From positions 1 to 22,209 of the forward strand of contig DLGT01000114.1 in NCBI GenBank assembly GCA_002482845.1: DNA of 22,209 nt, in the 5' to 3' direction. This document shows, in pieces, positions 14,664 to 21,803 of this stretch (its first letter is position 1; every line of letters starts with the position of its first letter). The DNA comes from Saprospiraceae bacterium UBA7687. GTDB taxonomy: Bacteria > Bacteroidota > Bacteroidia > Chitinophagales > Saprospiraceae. The notes under the pieces were generated by a model, which saw only the letters and a list, made by a program, of their open reading frames with translations, did not search any database and was not told the origin of the DNA. The translations under genes and the position numbers were made by a program.

Positions 14664-15473
14664 CTATTTAATTACTTCCAGTTTTATGGATTTGGACGCA
14701 CCGTTTTGAGATATATTTAGGAAATATAATCCTGATGATAATTGTGCACCTGAAATATCAAAAGTTGTATTATTACTTTGGATATCTATATTATTTGAAA
14801 ATATTTCTCTTCCATTGATGTCTACAAGTGAAATTCTAGCTTCTCCTGTAGGAAAGTCAGTTAGGCTTATAACAGAGCCATTATTGAAAGGATTTGGACT
14901 CGCAGTTATTGTAGCATCTTTTAATGGATCTTCTACAGAACTAATGGTAGCTACAGAACCAAATATTTTGATTTCGCTAAGTCCATAGCAAGTACCACCG
15001 TGATTTGACAAACCTGTGATAAGCACATATCTAGCTATTTTACCTCCAAAATCTGGTCCAGCTACTCCTTGATACATGGAAGATCCTGGTCCAATTGGAA
15101 TGGTAAACCTGCCCCATTCTTGCCAGTTAATCCCATCTATCGATATGTCTATCATGACATCTCTCATCCCATCAGCTAGTTTTCCTTGTAATGGATTCAC
15201 ACTCCAAGATTCGTTATTATAACTATTGATCCTCTCAGGGGTATTAAAATTCCAAATTTTAGAATTTTGTAAAGCGTAGGTGTCATTTAGATTATATAGT
15301 ATCCAATGTCCATTACCTCTCAAGGGATTCGGCGAAGGTGCTGTCTGACACGACAACCATGCTTCCGAAAATGTTGTACTATGTCTATCAGGAAACATAA
15401 CGTCTTGAGCACTCAATTGGCTAAGAATGAAAAAAGCAAAACAAAATAGAATAGAATGTCTGATCTCCATCAT
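14664..15473 (-). CDS. Discoidin-like protein with type IX secretion tail
   Basis: A 269-residue secreted protein and first gene of the DUF1800/DUF1501 operon. Signal peptide 1-22 (cut near LSAQ). Residues about 30-172 look like an F5/8 type C (discoidin) module, a fold that often binds carbohydrate: a tryptophan-rich start, MIDISIDGINWQEWGRF (107-123) and ARYVLITGLSNHGGTCYGLSEIKIFG (147-172). Residues 188-269 are a type A sorting domain for the type IX secretion system: ITASPNPFNNG, LVDINGREIF, LSSGLYFLNI and a final KLEVIK. The tail directs crossing of the outer membrane and usually anchoring to the surface. Two start codons are adjacent (15473 and 15470). No catalytic motif is visible, so it may be a binding or surface-display partner of the next two proteins. 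Confidence 0.88.
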   Translation of the reverse strand: MMEIRHSILFCFAFFILSQLSAQDVMFPDRHSTTFSEAWLSCQTAPSPNPLRGNGHWILYNLNDTYALQNSKIWNFNTPERINSYNNESWSVNPLQGKLADGMRDVMIDISIDGINWQEWGRFTIPIGPGSSMYQGVAGPDFGGKIARYVLITGLSNHGGTCYGLSEIKIFGSVATISSVEDPLKDATITASPNPFNNGSVISLTDFPTGEARISLVDINGREIFSNNIDIQSNNTTFDISGAQLSSGLYFLNISQNGASKSIKLEVIK

Positions 15474-15575
15474 AATGATTTATATTAACATAACAAAGAA
15501 ACGAATAAAACCATCATTCCCCTACACGAATTCTAAATAATTGGGAATTAGACAAAAATATTTGTTTCTATTGAC

Positions 15576-15583
15576 TACTTTTG
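15576..15583 (+). promoter_or_regulatory. -7-like box for the PqiA-like gene
   Basis: TACTTTTG matches TAnnTTTG and lies 13 nt before ATG 15596. No TTG is seen at the expected -33 spacing. Confidence 0.4.
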
Positions 15584-15595
15584 ATATATTAATCA

Positions 15596-16909
15596 ATGAA
15601 ATCTAGATCAATAGTGAAGTATATCATATCCATCATCGTTTCTGCTCTCTTAGTTTCTGCTGCTTATTTTGCTATAAACTTGCATTTTGATTATAAATTA
15701 TTGAAAGAAAATAAAGAAGATCTTGCTGAGATAAATAAAATAAATTATGGTCTTTTCAATATCCAACATTGGAAAATCGAAGCCCTTAAAGTTTTTGAAA
15801 ATAGGATAAGTGAGTTTGAAATTTCAGAGAAGGCTTATGACCAAGTTATCATAGAATTAGAAAAATATTTACGTGGACTCAATAAGGAATATATAGACAG
15901 TGGCAAGATTTTCGAAAATATATTTGCAGAAGCTGAAAAAAATGAGAAGGTCAATAAATTTTTTTTAAAGCTTATAAAGGAAAATACAGGCGTACAAATA
16001 AAACTCCTGAATATCCCTAAATACATACCCGGTATGGCTGTAGAACTCGCCAACGAATTAAAAAAACAAGAGCCACAGTTGAGAGACATCATGCGTGCAG
16101 AACTAAAAAAAATCATCAAGGATGAAGACCTTCAAACTTATGTAGATCCACGACAAAATATTTATGATAAATACAAAACTGGAGATTTAGCTGAGACTAA
16201 TAAATTGCTTACATCAAAAATAGCAGAGCAAGAAAAAAGTATTGAAAGTTTGATTCAATGGATTTATGGTGGATTATTATTGTCATTTGTACTTTCTTGG
16301 GTTTTTATCTCGGTCTTAGGATTTAAAACGAGCATTACACTGATCACTATCAATTCGGTTATATTACTATTGCTTGGTATCTCACTACCCATGATAGATA
16401 TCGAAGCAGTACTCAATTCATTCACCATAAACTTACTTGGAAGTGACGTCGGTTTTGATAGACAATATATGTATTACCAAAGCAAATCTATCCTAAACGT
16501 GACGGAAACATTAATCAAAGCTCGTGGACTTGACATAAAAATAGTAGGGATTATGATCTTGTTTTTCAGTATTGTATTTCCTTTGGTGAAGTTATTATTA
16601 TCCACTGCATACCTATATTCTTCTAAAATCGCAAATAATAAAATAGTACAGAATATCATTTTCTACTTAGGCAAATGGAGTATGGCAGATGTATTTGTAG
16701 TCGCTATGTTTATGGCTTACATTGGTTTTTATGGCATCATTTCATCACAGTTGAATGCAATAGCAAATAATGAAGGTGGATTTGCAGTAGAAACGATCAA
16801 TAATTCGAAACTATCACCAGGTGCTTTGTTTTTTACAACGTATTGTGTTTTTTCGATTGTGATAGGTATAATGATAAATAGGCGCAGTAATCGGAATAGT
16901 GAAGCTTAA
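15596..16909 (+). CDS. PqiA-domain membrane protein with N-terminal extracytoplasmic region
   Basis: A 437-residue membrane protein. A first membrane helix (about 8-27) is followed by a hydrophilic, Lys/Glu-rich helical region of roughly 190 residues (28-218). A cluster of helices then follows (about 222-268, 313-340, 355-382 and 405-428). The last part carries PqiA-family signatures: FPLVKLLLS (328-336), LGKWSMADVFVVAMFMAYIGF (358-378) and a late GALFFTTYCVFSI helix. PqiA proteins work with PqiB MCE proteins in envelope lipid homeostasis. E. coli PqiA has two such domains in tandem; here only one is evident and the N-terminal half is replaced. No pqiB or pqiC is adjacent, so partner and role are unknown. 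It is divergent from the DUF1501/DUF1800 operon. Confidence 0.8.
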   Translation: MKSRSIVKYIISIIVSALLVSAAYFAINLHFDYKLLKENKEDLAEINKINYGLFNIQHWKIEALKVFENRISEFEISEKAYDQVIIELEKYLRGLNKEYIDSGKIFENIFAEAEKNEKVNKFFLKLIKENTGVQIKLLNIPKYIPGMAVELANELKKQEPQLRDIMRAELKKIIKDEDLQTYVDPRQNIYDKYKTGDLAETNKLLTSKIAEQEKSIESLIQWIYGGLLLSFVLSWVFISVLGFKTSITLITINSVILLLLGISLPMIDIEAVLNSFTINLLGSDVGFDRQYMYYQSKSILNVTETLIKARGLDIKIVGIMILFFSIVFPLVKLLLSTAYLYSSKIANNKIVQNIIFYLGKWSMADVFVVAMFMAYIGFYGIISSQLNAIANNEGGFAVETINNSKLSPGALFFTTYCVFSIVIGIMINRRSNRNSEA

Positions 16910-16972
16910 GCTTTTAGAAAATCTTGAGTATATGCCACTTTTTCATAAAATCCATTATAATTTCATTTTGTC

Positions 16973-16990
16973 ACCTTTTAGGGTCGGGGT
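16973..16990 (+). repeat. Degenerate stem-loop with GGGGT tail
   Basis: ACCTTTTAGGGTCGGGGT: the ACC arm can pair with either of two downstream G-rich arms. It aligns base by base with the stronger copy at 19961-19980 (ACC.. TTTAGGG..GGGGT) and looks like a decayed member of the same family. Confidence 0.4.
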
Positions 16991-17086
16991 AAAAGAAAAT
17001 GAATTTTTAATTAAGTTACATAAAAAAGCCATTGAATAGACAGGCTTATAAATTTATGGAATATAACATTTAATGGGATTTAAAAG

Positions 17087-17120
17087 TCCTTCCTTCTTGA
17101 GGGAAGGATTTAGGATGGGT
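17087..17120 (+). repeat. 7-bp hairpin with GGATGGGT tail
   Basis: TCCTTCC (17087-17093) pairs with GGAAGGA (17102-17108) across an 8-nt loop, followed by TTTAGGATGGGT. It has the same layout as the two GGGGT-tailed elements in the window. Sequences of this look recur between genes in many Bacteroidota, from memory and not checked. It could also help end transcription of the PqiA-like gene. Confidence 0.5.
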
Positions 17121-17160
17121 AAATTTAGAGGATGTGTAATATCTGGTTACGCTGAATATA

Positions 17161-17199
17161 AGAATAAAACAAGTAGCCACCTAAAGGACTAGCTACTTG
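17161..17199 (-). terminator. Intrinsic terminator of the TonB-dependent receptor gene
   Basis: On the minus strand CAAGTAGC pairs with GCTACTTG (17192-17199 with 17170-17177), an 8-bp perfect stem over a 14-nt loop that contains CCTTTAGG. TTTTATTCT follows directly. It begins 11 nt after the receptor stop codon, the usual place for a rho-independent terminator. Confidence 0.8.
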
Positions 17200-17209
17200 C
17201 TCTTATCAT

Positions 17210-19717
17210 CTAGCTTCCTGGAGTACCTGTGCCTACTCCGCCACCACCTTGACCATCGCCACCTTGCTTGAGGTCATTGTTTTTGACTTTTGATTTACGC
17301 TCCTTAAAGTCTACATTACCAAACTTATATCTGTAGTTTAGACCTATCGAACGGAAAGGGATGCTAAAAGAAGAAGTCTGCGTAAAAGCGTCTGTTTTTA
17401 TATTTGAATTGAAGAATTTGTCTGCATTAAATGGTTCTATCAGTGTGATACCTATACTTGAGTTTTTAAACTCCTTTCTCACGCCCATTCCATAAATCGT
17501 AAATGATGGATTGTCACCTTGGATGGTACGTACTGGAGATCTGAAAAATCCGAAAAAGTCAGCTTTTAGTGTTCCCGTTATTTTGATTTCGCCATTCATG
17601 AATAGGTTGTATTCATAACTTTTTCTAGATGCATTCTGCCCATTAACGATACCTGTGGCATTGTATGTCGCAAAGTTACCTCCTGTACGTAATGTGACAA
17701 GATTTACTGTTTTGGAAATGAAAGTATTAAATCCAATAGAATTATTAGTACCTATATTTTTGAATGTATTGACAGAAAGTCCATTGTTGTCGATGTTCAA
17801 AATTTGTTCAATAATACCATCAGTGTACTTGTAAAATACAGAAGAAAATGTAGTGAATCCTTTCCAGGTAATATTGTATGCCACTTCTACTTGATGGACT
17901 ATCTCAGGATCTAACTCGGGGTTTCCCTCAGTCCTATTGATAAAATCACTATTATTATTAAATGGATTTATAAACTGTAAACTTGGTCTCTGAAGACGCT
18001 GACTATAGGCAAGTTTTAATGTTCTGAAGTTTTTGAATGTACGACTAATGGCAAGATTTGGCAAAAAGTTTTCATACCCAATCCCACTGAAGTTGAGTGA
18101 ATCCAAAACATTAAATTTACCTGCAATTTCTGTTTTTTCATATCTAGCACCTGCTATAATTGAATATTTTTTAGCCACCAAAAAAATCATCGATGCATAT
18201 CCTGAATACACATCTTGGTCGTATTTAAACGTTTCTACCAATGGCACATACCCACTTCCGAAAGTCAGTATCTGAGTCGTATAATCACTAATAATATTTC
18301 TGATGACTGCTTTAGACCCTGCTTCTAGTTTTACTGATTTGGTAAAAGGGTGTACATAATCCACCTGAACCGTAGTCTCATGATTGATACCCTCATTAAA
18401 AACTTCAGTATTTCTATTTAAAAATTCTAGTGAGTGAACTTCCTTCACTTGGTTGTCTTGGTTGTTGTTTTGCTTTGAATATTGTACCCCAAATGACAAC
18501 TCTTGTCCTTCTCTTTTTTCAAATTTTTTGGTATAATCAGTATTCCAGTCAAATCCTCCGAAAAAGTTATTCCCAGTATTTTCTCTTGTAAATACATCAC
18601 TGAGCCCAAGACTTGGATCTGTAAGACTACCATCTGTGGTACCATCAAGATCAAACCCAAACCCTCTAAAATTGAATGAACTATTGATACTGTTGTAACC
18701 ATTAAAATCATAAAAAGCACTTACTGAACCATTGCCTCCAAGTCGAGATGTATTTTGCGTACCATTTTGTGTGATGATTCTTGCACCTGCATCAGTCTCG
18801 TCTTGCCTAAAAAATGAAGTTTTACCGTCTGCAGGTGTTGAATAAAACAAAGCACCACTACCACTTAATCCAAGTCTACCTTTACCGACATTAAGATTCG
18901 TAAAAAGACTATTCTGTCTATTGCCGACAGACGCATTGACGCTACCAGCGATACCTTCGATATTTTGTTTTTTAGTAATGATATTAATCAATCCTGCACT
19001 ACCTTCAGCATCATATTTTGCAGAAGGAGAGGTGATGACTTCTACTTGTTTTATTTGATCTGCAGGAAACATCTTGAGTGCGTCTGCTACATTACTTGCA
19101 AACATACCAGATGGTTTTCCATTGATCAGTATTCTGACGTTTTGTGAGCCTCTCAGTGACACATTCCCATTCAAATCTACAGATAGCATAGGCACTTTAC
19201 GCAATACATCTGTGGCATCTCCACCAGCGATAGATGCGTCATTTTCAGCATTAAAGACTAGTTTGTCGGCTTTGTTTTCTATAAGCGTCCTTTCTTCTTT
19301 GATCTCCACAGCATCTAGCAGGAAGGTGGCTAGTACTAGCGAGACATTTCCAATATTTATATCAGGAGACTTTAGGGTTGTTTCTACTGACGCTACTTTT
19401 TTTTCATTATAACCTAGAAAGGATACATAAAGATCATAAGCACCTGTGACTACATTGTCAAATTTGAAAAGACCATTATCCTCACTCAATACACCATCGA
19501 TGACTATTGAACTACCCTTTTTCTTAAGAGAGATTGTAGCAAATCCTACTGCATCATTTGTCAGAGAATCGATCACTTTACCCTCAATTTTTCCTTTTAT
19601 CGTTGGCCCTTTAGCGCCGCCACCCATAGGAAATTGTGCATGAACTACAGAGATGAAACAAACTAATACAACACTAAATAAATACTTCACTCGTTTTAAT
19701 TTTTGATTTTGTGACAT
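17210..19717 (-). CDS. TonB-dependent receptor-like outer-membrane protein
   Basis: An 835-residue outer-membrane protein. Signal peptide 1-27 (cut at VVHAQ). Residues about 41-135 form a carboxypeptidase-regulatory-like beta-sandwich (KGKIEGKVIDSLTNDAVGFA, VSFLGYNEKKV), the Bacteroidota N-terminal extension. The plug follows (about 138-250): DVLRKVPMLSVD, NVSLRGSQNVRILINGKPSG, VEVITSPSAKYDAEGSAGLINI. The rest is a barrel ending in strands such as SIGLNYRYKFGNV. It fits the 'outer membrane beta-barrel family' relatives of TonB receptors. After the last strand comes an unusual charged and glycine-rich tail (about 805-835, GGDGQGGGGVGTGTPGS), and a GGG block follows the signal peptide. No SusD partner is adjacent, so the substrate cannot be named. 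A TATATTTG box lies 8 nt upstream. Confidence 0.9.
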   Translation of the reverse strand: MSQNQKLKRVKYLFSVVLVCFISVVHAQFPMGGGAKGPTIKGKIEGKVIDSLTNDAVGFATISLKKKGSSIVIDGVLSEDNGLFKFDNVVTGAYDLYVSFLGYNEKKVASVETTLKSPDINIGNVSLVLATFLLDAVEIKEERTLIENKADKLVFNAENDASIAGGDATDVLRKVPMLSVDLNGNVSLRGSQNVRILINGKPSGMFASNVADALKMFPADQIKQVEVITSPSAKYDAEGSAGLINIITKKQNIEGIAGSVNASVGNRQNSLFTNLNVGKGRLGLSGSGALFYSTPADGKTSFFRQDETDAGARIITQNGTQNTSRLGGNGSVSAFYDFNGYNSINSSFNFRGFGFDLDGTTDGSLTDPSLGLSDVFTRENTGNNFFGGFDWNTDYTKKFEKREGQELSFGVQYSKQNNNQDNQVKEVHSLEFLNRNTEVFNEGINHETTVQVDYVHPFTKSVKLEAGSKAVIRNIISDYTTQILTFGSGYVPLVETFKYDQDVYSGYASMIFLVAKKYSIIAGARYEKTEIAGKFNVLDSLNFSGIGYENFLPNLAISRTFKNFRTLKLAYSQRLQRPSLQFINPFNNNSDFINRTEGNPELDPEIVHQVEVAYNITWKGFTTFSSVFYKYTDGIIEQILNIDNNGLSVNTFKNIGTNNSIGFNTFISKTVNLVTLRTGGNFATYNATGIVNGQNASRKSYEYNLFMNGEIKITGTLKADFFGFFRSPVRTIQGDNPSFTIYGMGVRKEFKNSSIGITLIEPFNADKFFNSNIKTDAFTQTSSFSIPFRSIGLNYRYKFGNVDFKERKSKVKNNDLKQGGDGQGGGGVGTGTPGS

Positions 19718-19725
19718 TATAATGA

Positions 19726-19733
19726 CAAATATA
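19726..19733 (-). promoter_or_regulatory. -7-like box for the receptor gene
   Basis: TATATTTG on the minus strand, a full consensus match 8 nt before ATG 19717. A TTG lies 16 nt farther upstream (19750-19752), slightly tighter than the usual -33 spacing, making this one of the better promoters in the window. Confidence 0.5.
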
Positions 19734-19871
19734 GCTTTATTGTTTTTGACAATGAAAATATTATCGATGAAATTGCTTGATTTTACTATAGAAATTAGCT
19801 TTTATGACAAATGAAGTGACGATGATGTCTCAATAAATCTAGTGTTTAACGGTAGTAATGTCAGAAATATT

Positions 19872-19980
19872 TACATTTGTATCGTTGAGTTACTCAGAGA
19901 AGTCAGTAACTGGTATAAATGGAGAACACTGATTTCTACTGCATTGGTAATCAGAGTTATACCCCTTTAGGGGCAGGGGT
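19872..19980 (+). ncRNA. Candidate small structured RNA (weak)
   Basis: A TACATTTG box (19872-19879) is followed within about ten bases by three consecutive stem-loops: AGTTACT/AGTAACT (19888-19894 with 19905-19911), CTGATT/AATCAG (19929-19934 with 19949-19954) and CCCCT/AGGGG (19962-19973). The order of promoter-like box then packed hairpins in a gap without genes suggests a short RNA or a long 5' leader. No T-run follows the last stem and no known RNA family was recognised. The last hairpin also belongs to a local repeat family, which could explain it instead. Confidence 0.22.
19961..19980 (+). repeat. CCCCTTTAGGGG hairpin with GGGGT tail
   Basis: ACCCCTTTAGGGGCAGGGGT. The 5' arm ACCCCT can pair with AGGGG at 19969-19973 or with AGGGGT at 19975-19980, so two folds compete. 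It is the best copy of a family also seen at 16973-16990. Confidence 0.55.
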
Positions 19981-20086
19981 GTTTCCATTTAGTGTTAGGG
20001 TGAAAAGCGGTTGATTATCAATAAATTTGTTTTAGGAGTAGACTCATCATTGCGTTTTTTTGTTGTTGTTATTCAGTAGAAATACC

Positions 20087-20103
20087 TTAAGTTATAATTT
20101 GTA
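20087..20103 (+). repeat. Second copy of the 17-nt promoter-like sequence
   Basis: TTAAGTTATAATTTGTA, identical to 10562-10578, ending 3 nt before the ATG at 20107. Its place right before a gene supports a promoter role, though the box TATAATTTG deviates from TAnnTTTG by one spacer base. Confidence 0.45.
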
Positions 20104-20106
20104 AAA

Positions 20107-21777
20107 ATGAACATCAAAATTGCATCATTCTGGTTGTTTTTCTGGTCAATAATTAGTTGTTGTGTATTTTTTTATGCCTTTTGGTACAACGCAAATTCAT
20201 ACCAAGACTTAGTACTTTGGTATCAACAACTCAACCCAAATTTTTATAAAAGCGATCAGTGGACAGATTTATTTTTTACACCTGATGTCAAATCTTTTGG
20301 ACAATGGTATGCTTGGTTCTTAGTCCTTTTTTGTTTGATGGTTTTATGGATATTATATAAAAATCGAAATCATTCAGAAACAAGGAAAATCCAATTTAAG
20401 ATTCCCAAAATAACAAAAGAAGGCTTATCGATTTTTATATTGGCCATGCTTAATTGGTGGTTTTGGCAAGGCAAAGCACTATATGCTACAGATGAAGTTT
20501 TTTCAGCACTAAATTTTGCAGATAAACCAATATTTCAGACCATCAGTCATTATCCACTTCCGAATAATCATATCCTTTCTAATGCCATCAATCATTGGTT
20601 TAAATATATTGCGGATGATTTAGTATTTTCTGGAAGATTGTTGTCTGGTGTTTTTACAGCATTGATGATGGTAAATATCTATACATTTTCTGAAAATTTC
20701 ACCAAATCCAAGGTGACTAGAATACTCATCATTCTACTTTTACTGTCTGTATTTCCTATCATGGGTTTTTCTACACAAGCTCGAGGATACAGTCTTCATT
20801 TGTTGTTAGGATGGATTGCATTTGCACAATTATATTACTATAGTAGGACTCAAGAAGAAAGCAATATGATATTTTATATACTTGTAAATGCTTTAGGTAT
20901 GTGGACGATGCCATCTTATTTATATTTATGGGCTGGACTGACTTGTGGGTATTGTTTAAAAATGATCATTGATGGCAAAGTAAATAATAGGTTTGTTTCA
21001 AGTACTTTGCAAATCTTTGTCCTTGTTTTAATCCTTTATCTTCCTGTGGTAACATTTTCAGGATGGGCCTCTATTTTGGATAACAAATATGTGGCATCAG
21101 GTCAAGAAAGCACTATGACATTTATACAAAGTGCGTTTACAAGTGGATATTTTCAGGGATTGTTTAATGATTTTTTTGGGACAGGTTCTTATACTTGGTT
21201 GGGAGTTGTTATGATATTATTGTCTTTTATTTTAGCATGGATAAGACGTAAGAAGACGGATTTAGGGTTTTATATTTTTAGTTTAATACTTATATTTTTG
21301 ATCATGTCCATAGTGCTAAGGAAGTTCCCTTTTTATAGGAATTTGGTGAGTCATGGGCTGATGATTTGGTACTTATCATTAATCTTGATTGTTGTTTTAA
21401 TAGAAGGTAAAAAAAGGATTTATCACCATTTTTTGTCATTCTTTCTTTTAACTTTGGTTAGTTATTTTACGTATACGAATTTTAATAAGTTTCCATTTCA
21501 CCTTTATTACTATGATGTCAATGGTTTCGGCAATTCACTGGCAACTTACGATGTAAGTGATTTTAAGGATGCAAAAGTATTTATCCATGAAGAATCTTTC
21601 TTTTGGCATACGCCAATGAATAAAATAACCAATGATATAAACTTGGGTAGTATACTTGATCAGAGTGCTGATGTTATTATTATTGATCAAAATAGATCTA
21701 GCATCATTGATACCACGCTGTGGAGAAAACATGGGGAATTGGGTGAGTCTCAATTATGGAAAAATAAGATATATTAA
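20107..21777 (+). CDS. Multi-pass GT-C-like membrane protein, possible glycosyltransferase
   Basis: A 556-residue inner-membrane protein with about ten or more hydrophobic helices and a soluble C-terminal part (about 465-556). After the second helix a loop reads YATDEVFSALNFADK (126-140), with acidic Asp129-Glu130, then PLPNNHILSNAINHWF (150-165). An acidic pair in the first large outer loop followed by a PNNH-type motif is the usual layout of GT-C lipid-linked-sugar glycosyltransferases (ArnT/PMT/family 39-like). TQARGYSLHLLLGW (222-235) also matches a recurring segment of that group. Such enzymes take sugar from a polyprenyl-phosphate donor on the periplasmic side. Acceptor and sugar cannot be told, and no capsule, LPS or glycosylation genes flank it. 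Only 26 nt separate it from the convergent partial gene. Confidence 0.7.
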   Translation: MNIKIASFWLFFWSIISCCVFFYAFWYNANSYQDLVLWYQQLNPNFYKSDQWTDLFFTPDVKSFGQWYAWFLVLFCLMVLWILYKNRNHSETRKIQFKIPKITKEGLSIFILAMLNWWFWQGKALYATDEVFSALNFADKPIFQTISHYPLPNNHILSNAINHWFKYIADDLVFSGRLLSGVFTALMMVNIYTFSENFTKSKVTRILIILLLLSVFPIMGFSTQARGYSLHLLLGWIAFAQLYYYSRTQEESNMIFYILVNALGMWTMPSYLYLWAGLTCGYCLKMIIDGKVNNRFVSSTLQIFVLVLILYLPVVTFSGWASILDNKYVASGQESTMTFIQSAFTSGYFQGLFNDFFGTGSYTWLGVVMILLSFILAWIRRKKTDLGFYIFSLILIFLIMSIVLRKFPFYRNLVSHGLMIWYLSLILIVVLIEGKKRIYHHFLSFFLLTLVSYFTYTNFNKFPFHLYYYDVNGFGNSLATYDVSDFKDAKVFIHEESFFWHTPMNKITNDINLGSILDQSADVIIIDQNRSSIIDTTLWRKHGELGESQLWKNKIY

Positions 21778-21803
21778 CCCCTATTATCAATGTCGTTTAG
21801 CGA

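Larger units (their letters stand above)
16910..17209. other. Gene-free stretch between convergent PqiA-like and receptor genes
   Basis: About 300 nt with no credible open frame. It holds the palindrome AAGCTTAAGCTT overlapping the PqiA-like stop, a degenerate hairpin with a GGGGT tail (16973-16990), a 7-bp hairpin with a GGATGGGT tail (17087-17120) and the receptor terminator (17161-17199). Confidence 0.7.
19718..20106. other. 389-nt gene-free stretch between divergent genes
   Basis: No credible open frame. It holds the receptor -7-like box (19726-19733, minus), a plus-strand TACATTTG box (19872-19879), three stem-loops (19888-19911, 19929-19954, 19961-19980), a T/G-rich run near 20054-20070, and the 17-nt promoter-like sequence at 20087-20103. 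Confidence 0.7.

Noticed and set aside
15581..15596. TTGAT-N6-ATCAA as an FNR site before the PqiA-like gene
   Set aside because: The spacer is 6 nt rather than 4 and it overlaps the start codon; more likely chance in AT-rich DNA.
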